NCBI GenBank assembly: GCA_020347625.1
Contig: CP070735.1
Coordinates: forward strand, 667,129-715,497
Length of the DNA stretch: 48,369 nt
Reading direction: 5' to 3'
DNA from: Deltaproteobacteria bacterium
GTDB taxonomy: Bacteria; Desulfobacterota; Syntrophobacteria; BM002
Within the stretch, counting starts at the first letter, position 1. Each line of letters opens with the position of its first letter. This document shows positions 10,049-18,865 of this stretch, in pieces. Position numbers and translations under genes: made by a program. The notes beneath the pieces are model-generated. The model was given only the letters and a program-made list of their open reading frames with translations, ran no database searches and had not been told where the DNA came from.

Positions 10049-10585
10049 ATGCCAGATTTCCCATCCGGACCAGGGAAAAAGATCCTTGAGCAGATTCGCC
10101 GGGCTCAGCAGAACCAACATGCCCCAGTAGCCAAAGATTCCCCTCAACAGCAGTATCTCAGCTTCCGCCTCAATGAGGAATGGTATGCCCTTAGCGTATA
10201 CCAGTTGGTGGAGGTTTTGCCTTTACCCAAGATCACTCGGGTTCCCAGTGTACCTGACCACATTCTGGGGGTCATGAATTTACGTGGCGAGGTGCTCTCC
10301 GCCATTGACTTAAAAAAAATCCTGGGCCTACCCCAAGAGACGCCGGCGGTGACCCCAAGCATTGTGGTGGTCGAAGAAGGTGGGGTGCGAACTGGATTGC
10401 TGGTGGACGATATTGGCGATCTGGTGGATTTGGGACTGGATGATTTGACAGAGGAGCCACTTTTGACAGGCAAAGCTCAGCCTGCTTTCTTTGAAGGGGC
10501 AGCGCATTGGGGTGGCATCCTTTTGAGTGTTATCAACCTGAGAGGACTGTTGCAGGCAGAGGGCATGTACTCGCCTCAGGGATGA
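10049..10585 (+). CDS. cheW: CheW chemotaxis coupling protein (first copy)
   Basis: CheW bridges receptors to CheA. The 178 residues comprise about 40 polar N-terminal residues, then one CheW beta-barrel domain (YLSFRLNEEWYALSV, then VPSVPDHILGVMNLRGEVLSAIDL, then LLVDDIGDLVDL). NLRGEVL with its conserved Gly is intact. It lies 36 bp after the PilB-REC stop and 3 bp before the second cheW, consistent with one operon. It is a full-length canonical CheW and probably the working adaptor for the MCP and CheA downstream. Confidence 0.95.
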   Translation: MPDFPSGPGKKILEQIRRAQQNQHAPVAKDSPQQQYLSFRLNEEWYALSVYQLVEVLPLPKITRVPSVPDHILGVMNLRGEVLSAIDLKKILGLPQETPAVTPSIVVVEEGGVRTGLLVDDIGDLVDLGLDDLTEEPLLTGKAQPAFFEGAAHWGGILLSVINLRGLLQAEGMYSPQG

Positions 10586-10588
10586 GCC

Positions 10589-11026
10589 ATGGAAAAGAGC
10601 AACAAGGTTGCCACCTTGGAAATTCTCACCTTCTGGGTGGGTCCTTTCCTGCTGGGTGTGGAGGCTGGTCAGATAGCCTCGTTGCCAGGACCTTTAAACC
10701 GTGAGCTCCCGACCCATGACGGCGAGGTAATCGATGAGTTGCCAATTTTGGATCTGCGGCCAGCATGCGGCCTACCTGAAGCGATGAATACGCAGCAGTG
10801 CCAGGTTCTGCTGGTCAATCGGGCTGGGGAGATGGTGGCCTATCTAGTTGACCAGGTGGCTGATCTCATCACGGTAGAGATTGGAGGGCAAATCTGGCCT
10901 CTTCCGCCATTACTCGACGTTCAGAAGCGATGGCAGCAGCTATGGGGGGTCTGCCAATGGAATGGCCAACTGGTCCTTTTGGTAGACCTTCAATACGAAT
11001 CCCTAAATACGCCAAAGGAGGGATAA
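10589..11026 (+). CDS. Divergent CheW-like protein (second copy)
   Basis: The 145 residues follow the first CheW stop by 3 nt; GGGATGAG lies just before the ATG. The CheW-domain pattern is recognisable but eroded: LEILTFWVGPFLLGVEAGQIASLPG at the start, a middle strand LLVNRAGEMVAYLVDQVADLIT, and VCQWNGQLVLLVDLQ at the end. The NLRG loop of canonical CheW is replaced. It may be a specialised adaptor or a modulator that competes with the first CheW in the array. The operon position supports a role in the same pathway; the exact role is not visible. Confidence 0.78.
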   Translation: MEKSNKVATLEILTFWVGPFLLGVEAGQIASLPGPLNRELPTHDGEVIDELPILDLRPACGLPEAMNTQQCQVLLVNRAGEMVAYLVDQVADLITVEIGGQIWPLPPLLDVQKRWQQLWGVCQWNGQLVLLVDLQYESLNTPKEG

Positions 11027-11033
11027 GTTTCCC

Positions 11034-13199
11034 ATGAATACCCTTAAGAAAAAGATCATTTGGAATCAGGTTTTGCTGTTTATCTGTTTTATCATTATCC
11101 TCGGACTGCCCTACCTCTGGCTTAGTTCAGACCTGGCAGCGAGTCAGGTTCGCCCCTTTCTCATTATATATGTTCTCAAAACATTCTTGCTCCTGGGCCT
11201 TTTTGTGCTCCTGCCAATCCAGTGGTCTCGGCCGCTGCTGTCACTAGAGCGTGGTGTTTCTACTGAGCGAGGGTTGGATTTCGATAGCGCAGCGGCCACG
11301 TTGCGGCTAAGCGGTGGATTGCCGGCCCGATTGGCGTTGGTTCTCTTTCTGGCCGGATACGGAATTTATCTGCTGTCCATCCTGGCCATGCGGTTCGCGG
11401 CACATTTCAGCTGGCCTCAGTGCCTGCAAGGGTTTCTCGTAGGTCTCGTCGTTTGTTTGATCTACTCCCTTTTCACCCTGTTCACCATGGAGGGAATTAT
11501 TCTCCCGGTGATGGCCGCAGCCATGAGTCGTCTACCCCAGCGGGTACCTCTGAAAGGAATAAGTCTCTCCCAAAAACTGTTGCTTACCTGCGGCTCGCTG
11601 GTCCTCATCGCGGTAGTTTTTGTGAGTTCAATCAGCTTTGTCGGGAGCAAGAAAGCGGTGCAAGGTCAGGCCATGGAAGTGCAGCGCATGCGGCTCGAGC
11701 TTGCGGTCAGCGGAGACAACTGGAAAGATCTGGTTGTAAACAGGAAAGCGGACGCGCTCCATGAGGCATTAGCAAGGCTTGAGCTTGGAGCGGGTACCTT
11801 GGCATATTTGACCACCAGCACCGGATTCCCGCTGGCCACTAGACCCCGCGGTTTGGAACCCGAGTTACCGGCCGGGTTGTTGAATGAATTCACCCAGGAC
11901 AGTTCAGGTACATATGCGGACAACCTGAGAGGCAAGATCTACACCTTTCAGAAGGTGGGAGATCCCAACGTGTTTCTTGTGAGCGAGGTGGATAGGAGTC
12001 AATTCTTCACGCCCTTGCGAAACATCGGTTGGACCAACAGTCTCGTCTGTTTGGTGACGCTTGTTATAGGTTTCTATCTTTCCTATATTCTGGCCTACAG
12101 TTTTACCAAGCCCATTAGCAAACTTGGAAGTTATGCCAGGCAGATTTCTGAGGGAGAAATCTCCGAGAAGATTACTCTGGCCTCCGGTGACGAGGTGGGG
12201 ATGCTAGCTGACGCCTTCGCCCACATGCACGAAAACTTCATCCAGTTGGCTGAGCAAGCTCAAAAAATTGCGGGTGGCCACTTTAGTCAGAGTGTAACTT
12301 TCCCTGGTCCCTTCGGCCAGGCCATCAATACGATGGTGACGAATTTGCGGGATATGACAGGACAAAGTCAGGCAGCGGCCTCAAGGATCGGTAGCTCTTC
12401 CAGTGAAATCGTAGCGGCAGCCCAGCAGCAGGCAAGCGGCGCGGCTCAGCAGGCCGCATCAGTAAGCGAGACCACCGCCACGATGGAGGAACTGAGTACA
12501 ACCGCTAGGCAGATCGCTGAGAATAGTAACGCCGTTACCGCGGTGGCTGAAGAGACGTTGAAAAGCGCAGAGGAAGGCCAGGATCTTATGGAAGAGAGCA
12601 CCAGCAGCATGACCCTGATCAGAAGTAAGACTGAGGAAAGTGCTGCAAAGATTCTGGACCTTGGGAAGAAGAGTCAGCAAATTGGCGAAATAATTGATAT
12701 TATTAACGAGATAGCCATTGAGACCAAGATGCTCTCCCTCAATGCTGCCATAGAGGCAGCCAAGGCAGGCGAGGCAGGCAAGGGCTTTTCTGTGGTCGCT
12801 GGAGAAATCAGACGTTTGGCCGAGGACGTGGTGAAATCCACCGGGACCATTCGAGACGTGCTTTTGGAGATCCAGTCGGCCGCGAGTGCTTCGGTTTTGG
12901 CTGCTGAGGAGAATGTCAAGGGTGTCGAAGAAGGCGCGGTTCGGTTGAACAGGGTGGGGGACGCCCTGGAGAATATCATTGCCATGGCCGAGCAGACAGC
13001 GGAGTCGGCGCGGCAGATCTCGGTGGCGACGAATCAGCAGAAAGAGGCGAGCGAACAGGTGGTGAACACCATGAGGGAAATTTCCAAAGTGGCACAGCAG
13101 ACAGCAGCCGCCTCCAAGAATGCCATCTCCTCGGCAAGTGACCTCAACCATCTGGCGGAGGAACTTCGATCACGGGTGAGTAAGTTTAAGGTTGAATAA
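11034..13199 (+). CDS. Methyl-accepting chemotaxis protein with six predicted TM segments
   Basis: The 721-residue receptor starts at ATG 11034 after AAGGAGG. Hydrophobic segments lie near 8-30, 40-62, 99-118, 133-160 and 181-204; an outside loop of about 125 residues (206-330) follows, then TM6 334-356, HAMP 357-410 and a long MCP signalling coiled coil to the end. The hairpin tip reads ETKMLSLNAAIEAAKAGE, so the usual QTNLLALN is altered. The four extra N-terminal TM segments are not in a standard two-TM MCP and could themselves sense a membrane or electron-transport state. No C-terminal CheR-tethering pentapeptide is seen. It presumably controls the CheA downstream, which begins 80 bp after its stop. 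Confidence 0.94.
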   Translation: MNTLKKKIIWNQVLLFICFIIILGLPYLWLSSDLAASQVRPFLIIYVLKTFLLLGLFVLLPIQWSRPLLSLERGVSTERGLDFDSAAATLRLSGGLPARLALVLFLAGYGIYLLSILAMRFAAHFSWPQCLQGFLVGLVVCLIYSLFTLFTMEGIILPVMAAAMSRLPQRVPLKGISLSQKLLLTCGSLVLIAVVFVSSISFVGSKKAVQGQAMEVQRMRLELAVSGDNWKDLVVNRKADALHEALARLELGAGTLAYLTTSTGFPLATRPRGLEPELPAGLLNEFTQDSSGTYADNLRGKIYTFQKVGDPNVFLVSEVDRSQFFTPLRNIGWTNSLVCLVTLVIGFYLSYILAYSFTKPISKLGSYARQISEGEISEKITLASGDEVGMLADAFAHMHENFIQLAEQAQKIAGGHFSQSVTFPGPFGQAINTMVTNLRDMTGQSQAAASRIGSSSSEIVAAAQQQASGAAQQAASVSETTATMEELSTTARQIAENSNAVTAVAEETLKSAEEGQDLMEESTSSMTLIRSKTEESAAKILDLGKKSQQIGEIIDIINEIAIETKMLSLNAAIEAAKAGEAGKGFSVVAGEIRRLAEDVVKSTGTIRDVLLEIQSAASASVLAAEENVKGVEEGAVRLNRVGDALENIIAMAEQTAESARQISVATNQQKEASEQVVNTMREISKVAQQTAAASKNAISSASDLNHLAEELRSRVSKFKVE

Positions 13200-13200
13200 A

Positions 13201-13262
13201 GTCGGTTGTCCGTATTCTTTGGTGCTTACCGCTTTTGGATTTTAGTGAAAGGGACAACCGAC
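13201..13262. repeat. Perfect 11-bp inverted repeat between MCP and cheA
   Basis: GTCGGTTGTCC at 13201-13211 is matched by its exact reverse complement at 13252-13262 with a 40-nt loop. No T-run follows, so it is not a normal intrinsic terminator. It starts 1 nt after the MCP stop and ends 17 nt before the cheA ATG. Confidence 0.7.
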
Positions 13263-13279
13263 AATAGACAGCAAAGCAC

Positions 13280-15889
13280 ATGACAGAAGATACCGATCTA
13301 TTTCTAACACTGAAAGACGATTACCGGGAAGCCCTGGAGCAATTCAACGATGCCTTACTGCGACTGGAAAGCGACCCTGAAGATCGTGACTCTCTCGACC
13401 GGGCCAGTCGCCAACTCCATAATGTTAAAGGTTTTGCCAACCGGATGAGGGCACCGAAGCTAGGACAGCTGGCTCACATCTTTGAAGATGTCCTAGAGGC
13501 GATCAGTTTGGGCCGCTTTCAGTTCGACGAAACTCTTGCCAACCTCCTTTTCAAGGGGATAGATCTCTTCGTTCACTACCTTCGAAGCAGGGAAGTTCCA
13601 TCCGACAAAGTGGCTGAGCTGGTGGAGGAAATCGAGCCCCTGCTATTCACCACCATCGAGGCAGAGAGCGCCGCCACGGACATGGAACCGCTTCTCCCTG
13701 ATTTTATAGCTGCTGCCCGCGATAATGTGGAGGCTATAAACCGGGGATTGTCCAGTCTAGAAAAAGATCCCTCCAACAGCGAAATAATCCGGGAAGTATA
13801 CCGCAATGCTCACAGTCTAAAAGGTTCTGCTCTGACCATGGGATTCGAACGTATGGGCAAGCTGGCCCATTATATGGAGGATGTACTTCGAGCTATTCAG
13901 AAGGGGCAACTTCCTGTGACCCCGAAAGCTTGCGATGCACTTTTCGAGACCAACGACGCCCTCAGCGTGATGTTAGACACCCTTGCCGTCAGTAAGCGGA
14001 TGAAGGTGGACGCAGAAAGCAGTATGAAGCGGTTGGCCAGTTTATTACCTGACATTGAGCCTGAAGAAGAACCGAGGGTGGCGGAGCCTGTCAGGCCTGT
14101 CATTGAACCGAGCGAGGTGAGCGCGACTACTGTTCCGGCCGTTGATAGTGTCCGGGTGAGCACGGCTAGATTGGACGAGCTGATAAACCTTGCGGGTGAG
14201 GCGGCCATTGCCCAAATAAGGCTGGCCAGTGAAGTAGACAGTCTGATGCGCATCCGCGAGAGCTGGCAAAGATTGCGACTAAAGGAAAACTTCTCCCAGC
14301 ATTCGATTTTAGAAAGTGATGTTGGCTCGATCAACCAGTTCTTGGAACTAGGAGATTCCTTGGAGGAGACAAGCCGGAGGTTGCAAGAGGCCGCAGAAAA
14401 TACCAGCCGCCACATTGAGGCTCTACAACATCGGAGCATGGAGATTCGGATGCTGCCGCTGGCCCTCGTCTTCAACACTTTACCGAGAGCAGTGCGCGAT
14501 CTCAGCAGACAATTCGGCAAACAGGTGAGCTTTCGGGTGGAGGGGGAACGGACTACCATTGATAAAAGGATTCTTGAACAAATTGGTGATCCCCTCATTC
14601 ACTTACTACGCAACGCGCTGGACCACGGTATAGAGACGCCCGAGGTGCGGCGTCAATCGGGCAAGCCGGAAACGGCAATAATCCACTTGAAGGCAAGTCA
14701 AGAAGGCGGCAAGGTGCTTATCACCCTGACGGATGACGGCCAGGGAATCGATCACGAAAGACTAAAGGAGATTGCCATAGGCAAGGGTCTCATAGATGGC
14801 GACGAGGTAAAAGATTGGACGCAAGCTCAGCTCCTGGAACTTATCTTTTTGCCCGGATTCAGTACCAGTTCTTTGGTTACCGACGTTTCGGGACGCGGGG
14901 TGGGAATGGACGTCGTGCGCGCCAACGTGGAAAGACTCAAGGGTCAGGTGGAAGTCACCTCTGAATTGGGCAAAAAAACCAAGTTTGTCATATCTTTACC
15001 CGTTACTCTTGCCACTGTTCATGCCCTCATGATCCAATGCGCAGGCGAAATCCTTGCTATTCCTACTTTTTCAATAACCAAGACGCTCCAGGTCCCCATA
15101 CATGAGATCAGGCCCATACAGGGGCGGCAAGCCGTCGTCCATCAGGGAGAAATTCTTCCCATACGAAGTCTGGTCACCAGCCTCGGATGGGACGAAGAAA
15201 ACGGTGGCCCGCTGGCCGAAGGACGGGCCCTGGTTGTGGTCACCCAGGCCGGGGAGCGCAGAGTCGGTTTTCTCATCGATGATATCTTAGGGGAACGAGA
15301 GATCGTCATCAAGGACCTGGGAAGCCATCTGCGAAAAGTTAGCTGCGTGGCTGGTGCCACCATTCTTGGCTCTGGTGAGGTAGCGCTTATTCTGGATATA
15401 CCACAACTGCTTTGGCAGAAACCGGTTGAGGTTCGGCAAGAGTGGCCAGAGCAGTTGGAGGAAGAGGTTAGTCCGGACCGTAGCCACCTAATTCTAGTAG
15501 TGGAAGACCAGGTTGTGACCCGACAGATGGAAAAAAGCATATTGGAGGCGGCTGGCTTTAGAGTTGTCACTGCTGAGAATGGTCTGGATGCCTTAGAAAA
15601 ATTAAGGCAGCAGAGCTTTGATCTGGTGGTGACCGACATACTCATGCCCAAAATGGATGGATTCACACTCACCAAAGAAATTCGAGACAACGAAAGGACC
15701 AAAAATTTGCCGGTGGTTGTTGTAACCTCCATGGAGCGTGAAGCAGACAAACGGAGGGGGCTGGAAGTTGGCGCTGACGCCTATTTGGTCAAAAGCAGTT
15801 TTGATCAAAGACATCTAATTGATATCATTGGGAATTTACTTGGGAAGCGCAGGGTTAAGGGCCAGGGGACATCTGGCACTGGGAACTAA
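13280..15889 (+). CDS. cheA: Hybrid CheA histidine kinase with two Hpt domains and a C-terminal receiver
   Basis: The 869-residue kinase contains two Hpt domains, one around His47 (LHNVKG) and one around His178 (AHSLKG), then a dimerisation helix pair near 290-400, an HATPase domain (HLLRNALDHGIE, DDGQGID, GRGVGMDVV), a CheW-like P5 domain, and a REC domain with Asp786 (TDILMPKMDG). No P2 CheY-binding domain is evident. Hybrid CheAs of this type are typical of type IV pilus or other alternative chemosensory systems. The phosphate route could go His to the attached Asp and on, or to REC on the PilB fusion or CheB. The last residues and the stop codon lie inside a heptanucleotide array (from 15875), so the C-terminal tail is repeat-derived. 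Confidence 0.95.
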   Translation: MTEDTDLFLTLKDDYREALEQFNDALLRLESDPEDRDSLDRASRQLHNVKGFANRMRAPKLGQLAHIFEDVLEAISLGRFQFDETLANLLFKGIDLFVHYLRSREVPSDKVAELVEEIEPLLFTTIEAESAATDMEPLLPDFIAAARDNVEAINRGLSSLEKDPSNSEIIREVYRNAHSLKGSALTMGFERMGKLAHYMEDVLRAIQKGQLPVTPKACDALFETNDALSVMLDTLAVSKRMKVDAESSMKRLASLLPDIEPEEEPRVAEPVRPVIEPSEVSATTVPAVDSVRVSTARLDELINLAGEAAIAQIRLASEVDSLMRIRESWQRLRLKENFSQHSILESDVGSINQFLELGDSLEETSRRLQEAAENTSRHIEALQHRSMEIRMLPLALVFNTLPRAVRDLSRQFGKQVSFRVEGERTTIDKRILEQIGDPLIHLLRNALDHGIETPEVRRQSGKPETAIIHLKASQEGGKVLITLTDDGQGIDHERLKEIAIGKGLIDGDEVKDWTQAQLLELIFLPGFSTSSLVTDVSGRGVGMDVVRANVERLKGQVEVTSELGKKTKFVISLPVTLATVHALMIQCAGEILAIPTFSITKTLQVPIHEIRPIQGRQAVVHQGEILPIRSLVTSLGWDEENGGPLAEGRALVVVTQAGERRVGFLIDDILGEREIVIKDLGSHLRKVSCVAGATILGSGEVALILDIPQLLWQKPVEVRQEWPEQLEEEVSPDRSHLILVVEDQVVTRQMEKSILEAAGFRVVTAENGLDALEKLRQQSFDLVVTDILMPKMDGFTLTKEIRDNERTKNLPVVVVTSMEREADKRRGLEVGADAYLVKSSFDQRHLIDIIGNLLGKRRVKGQGTSGTGN

Positions 15890-15920
15890 GCACTAGGCAC
15901 TAGGGACTAGGCAGCAGGCG
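15875..15920. repeat. Degenerate heptanucleotide array (CACTAGG family) overlapping the cheA 3' end
   Basis: About six units in one phase, including TAAGCAC, TAGGCAC, TAGGGAC and TAGGCAG. The cheA TAA stop (15887-15889) is the start of the TAAGCAC unit, so the last few cheA codons are made of array sequence. Confidence 0.82.
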
Positions 15921-15930
15921 TGGTGGAATG

Positions 15931-15966
15931 ACACGGAGATACGGCGACGCGGTGACACGGCGATAG
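15931..15966. repeat. Degenerate octanucleotide array, ACACGGAG family
   Basis: Four 8-base units (ACACGGAG, ATACGGCG, ACGCGGTG, ACACGGCG) directly follow the preceding heptad array in the cheA-cheB gap. A shorter copy is at 18758-18784. Confidence 0.8.
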
Positions 15967-16076
15967 CATTTCGCATTCCGCATCTGATCATCAGAGATAA
16001 GGCTATCAATCCTGAAAATCAGAAAATTCTTGCCAGCTGGGCCCTGAGCTGAAGACTCAACAGGCGGAACTACGGT

Positions 16077-17189
16077 ATGCCGACTGATCAAGAAAAGCTA
16101 ATGAGAGACAATAGCGAGATTCACGAGCCCATTCGCGTGCTCATCGTCGACGACGTGAAGAGCGCCCGTGATCTGCTCAGAGATATTCTTGCAACAGATC
16201 CCGGCTTTGAGGTGATTGGGGAAGTCGCTGACGGTTTGAAGGCAGTTGAGTCTGCCTTGCTGCTTCGGCCCAACCTCATAACCATGGACATCCGACTTCC
16301 CGGTCTCGATGGATTTCAAGCGGTGGAGCGAATCTTGGCAGAGGTACCGGTTCCCATCGTGATGATCACCGCATCCATGGGTAACCAGGAGGAAAAGCTC
16401 TTTCGCGCCTTTAACGCCGGCGCACTAGATGTACTTGACAAGCAGGAACTGTACCTCTGGAGGACGCGACCGGAGATTCGGAATGGCTTTTTACGCAAAC
16501 TACGAGCTCTGGCTCTCACCCGGGTGGGGCGAGGCTGGGTTCGCGGCTTACCAGAACCTGATCCTATAATCACTCACAGGCATCCACAAGTCGAAGCGGG
16601 AGCATCCCCTCTGGTCATAGCCATCGCAGCATCCACCGGTGGCCCTGGTGCCCTAATGAGGCTGTTCAAGCAGATTCCCAGCCAGGTGAATGGTTGTTTT
16701 CTTGTGGTACAACACATGAGTCGTGGATTCCTGGGAGGGCTAGTCCGCTGGCTTGATGACGAAGTGGGACTGGAGGTGCGGGAGGCAAGGGAAGATGATC
16801 CACTGTTGCCGGGTCTTGTATTGGTTGCCCCCGATGATTACCACATCCAGGTTACCGACTGGGGTACAGTGCGTCTCAATAAGTCCTTGCCCATAAATGG
16901 CCACCGGCCCTCAGCGGAATTACTTTTTGACTCGGTTGCCAACTGTTATGGCAAAAGAGGTGTGGGTATTATACTTACCGGTATGGGTTCAGACGGGGCG
17001 ACGGGACTGAAAACTCTCAAAGAGAGCGGGGGGCACACCATCGCCCAAGACGAGGAAACCAGCATCATTTTCGGCATGCCCCGAGCAGCCATTGAGAAGA
17101 ACGCAGCCGAGATGGTTCTCCCTTTGGAAAAAATCGGACTACAGATCCTAACATGGATATCTGAGCAACAGAGAGTGGAGATAGAATAG
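16077..17189 (+). CDS. cheB: CheB protein-glutamate methylesterase
   Basis: CheB removes methyl groups from MCP glutamates and deamidates glutamines; phosphorylation of its receiver by CheA activates it. The 370 residues have an N-terminal REC domain (VLIVDDVKSARDLL, phosphoacceptor Asp71 in TMDIRLPGLDG) and a C-terminal esterase domain with the catalytic triad Ser186 (AASTGGP), His213 (VVQHM) and Asp306 (GMGSDG). Start ATG 16077 is used; ATG 16101 is a possible later start, nine codons before the first REC strand. It is followed 69 bp later by cheR, so the adaptation pair is adjacent. Confidence 0.96.
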   Translation: MPTDQEKLMRDNSEIHEPIRVLIVDDVKSARDLLRDILATDPGFEVIGEVADGLKAVESALLLRPNLITMDIRLPGLDGFQAVERILAEVPVPIVMITASMGNQEEKLFRAFNAGALDVLDKQELYLWRTRPEIRNGFLRKLRALALTRVGRGWVRGLPEPDPIITHRHPQVEAGASPLVIAIAASTGGPGALMRLFKQIPSQVNGCFLVVQHMSRGFLGGLVRWLDDEVGLEVREAREDDPLLPGLVLVAPDDYHIQVTDWGTVRLNKSLPINGHRPSAELLFDSVANCYGKRGVGIILTGMGSDGATGLKTLKESGGHTIAQDEETSIIFGMPRAAIEKNAAEMVLPLEKIGLQILTWISEQQRVEIE

Positions 17190-17258
17190 CCAACGATGGA
17201 ATGGGCCAAGAGCTTTATTCACCCTTGAGAAAGTAAACCATCAATAAGAGCAACGCAA

Positions 17259-18707
17259 TTGGAACTCAGCGAGCAAGAATATCACCACTTCCGTGATCTC
17301 ATAGCCGAGCGGGCTGGACTTTATTTTGACCCAGCGAAGCAAGATTTGCTCACGTCAAACCTGCTCAAGCGCATGGAAGATTGCGGCCTGAGCACATTTA
17401 CCGACTATTTTCAGCTTCTTTGTTCCCCAGCAGGGACCAAAGAATTCGATCATCTACTCAATCTGATCACCATCCCGGAAACCTACTTTTTCAGGGATCA
17501 GGCCCAGTTCATGGCCCTCAAGCGTTTCGTAATCCCCGAGCTGCTGAAAAGAAAATCTCATCCGGCATTACCACTGAGGATATGGAGTGCTGGCTGTTCC
17601 ACTGGTGAAGAGCCCTATACCATTGCTATGATCTTGGCGGAGGGAATACCAGGGGTAGTTTCCTCACCAACCCACATTTTGGCCACAGACGTGAATCACG
17701 CTGCCCTGGAGGGGGCGCGTCGGGGGATATATGGTGCTCGTTCCGTGCGTGATGTGCCAGAGGAATATCTCAACCGCTTTTTTACCCAAAAGGGTGGTGA
17801 ATATCACCTTGACGAATCCATCAAGCAGATGGTGGAATTTCGCCACTTCAATTTGGTATCTGAAAGTTATCCCCCCCTGGAAATTTCTGGATGGGACATC
17901 ATTTTCTGTCGCAATGTAACCATTTACTTCAAGCCAGAATCCACCAGGCGAGTTATCCATAACCTTTACAAGAGTTTGAAAGAGGGCGGATACTTATTTG
18001 CTGGATTTTCAGAGAGCCTGCGCTATGTCTCGAACGAATTCGACACAGTGCAGGTTGGCGGGGTTTTTCTCTACCAAAAGGGGGCGCCGCAAAAACGACA
18101 GCCGCGCAAAGCCCGGCAAACCAGGCGTCTGCGTCGCCTAACCAGTCCGCTTGAGCGAAAGCCACGCATACGGTCTGTCAGCGGCAAGGAGGCAAAGGAG
18201 ACGCAGAAACTCTGCTCCCGTGCCAAGGAGTTCCTGGAAATAGGCCAGCCTGAAAAAGCCAGTGAACTACTGACCCCTTATCTGGATAAATCGACGGCAC
18301 CCGAAAGCGTCTTTCTGTTGCTGGCAGAGATCGCCCTCAACCAGGGTGAACTTGAAAAGGCGGCGCAGCTATGCCGTAAGATTATTCGCCACCAACCACT
18401 TTCCCATGGCGGACATTTTTTGTTGGGGATCGTTTATTGGAGTTGGGAGGACGAGCGGAGGGCTATCGAAGCATTTGAGAAAGTACTGTCCCTGAAGCCA
18501 GAGCATGCCCTTGCACGCTTCAATCTGGGGGACCTCTATAGCCAGGCGGGTCAGCTTGCCAAGGCAAAACTTGAATACACCAACGCCATGCGATTATTAA
18601 AAGAAGTTCCTGACTCGTTTGATGAGTGGTTTGCTGGCGGCTTTTCTCCTGCTCTTCTCATCGATACCTGTCTCAGTCGACTCAGGACGCTGGATAGTGA
18701 GCAATAG
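17259..18707 (+). CDS. cheR: CheR MCP methyltransferase with C-terminal TPR repeats
   Basis: CheR methylates receptor glutamates with S-adenosylmethionine. The start is TTG 17259 with AAGAG 8 nt upstream. The N-terminal helical CheR domain (1-70) ends in TIPETYFFRD (71-80). The SAM fold has SAGCSTGEEPY at 110-120 and FCRNVTIYF, where the usual Leu is Thr. A basic linker (280-310) leads to about four TPR-like helix pairs (from about 317 to 460), which in other fused CheRs regulate activity or docking. At 482 residues it is longer than a plain CheR. It is the last gene of the chemosensory operon; two repeat arrays follow the stop. Confidence 0.95.
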   Translation: MELSEQEYHHFRDLIAERAGLYFDPAKQDLLTSNLLKRMEDCGLSTFTDYFQLLCSPAGTKEFDHLLNLITIPETYFFRDQAQFMALKRFVIPELLKRKSHPALPLRIWSAGCSTGEEPYTIAMILAEGIPGVVSSPTHILATDVNHAALEGARRGIYGARSVRDVPEEYLNRFFTQKGGEYHLDESIKQMVEFRHFNLVSESYPPLEISGWDIIFCRNVTIYFKPESTRRVIHNLYKSLKEGGYLFAGFSESLRYVSNEFDTVQVGGVFLYQKGAPQKRQPRKARQTRRLRRLTSPLERKPRIRSVSGKEAKETQKLCSRAKEFLEIGQPEKASELLTPYLDKSTAPESVFLLLAEIALNQGELEKAAQLCRKIIRHQPLSHGGHFLLGIVYWSWEDERRAIEAFEKVLSLKPEHALARFNLGDLYSQAGQLAKAKLEYTNAMRLLKEVPDSFDEWFAGGFSPALLIDTCLSRLRTLDSEQ

Positions 18708-18720
18708 ATGGTCCGTAGCT

Positions 18721-18755
18721 AGTAGGCAGAATTCAGGAGTCAGGACGGAGGCCGA
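18721..18755. repeat. Heptanucleotide array, AGGAGTC family, after cheR
   Basis: Units AGTAGGC, AGAATTC, AGGAGTC, AGGACGG and a partial fifth begin 13 nt after the cheR stop. The units AGAATTC and AGGAGTC recur at 38504-38538; related arrays lie at 24212 and 24271 (reverse). Confidence 0.75.
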
Positions 18756-18757
18756 CG

Positions 18758-18784
18758 ATAGTGACGCGGTGACAAGGAGAAAAG
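18758..18784. repeat. Octanucleotide array, ACACGGAG family, second site
   Basis: Three 8-base steps (partial AGTG, ACGCGGTG, ACAAGGAG) share units with 15931-15966 and again directly follow a heptad array. Confidence 0.65.
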
Positions 18785-18865
18785 CCAGGCCGATGCGGAG
18801 ATCGGCCCTACGGCAGTGGAAAGCATCAAAGTAAAGCGGGTGTTATCACCCCTCACCGGGGTATT

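Noticed and set aside
12459-13151. 230-codon open frame on the minus strand
   Set aside because: It is the antisense of the MCP signalling domain, whose codon use and motifs are clear; no ribosome site or known domain on the minus strand.
13897-14598. 233-codon minus frame inside cheA
   Set aside because: Ser/Arg/Leu-rich antisense shadow of the CheA coding strand.
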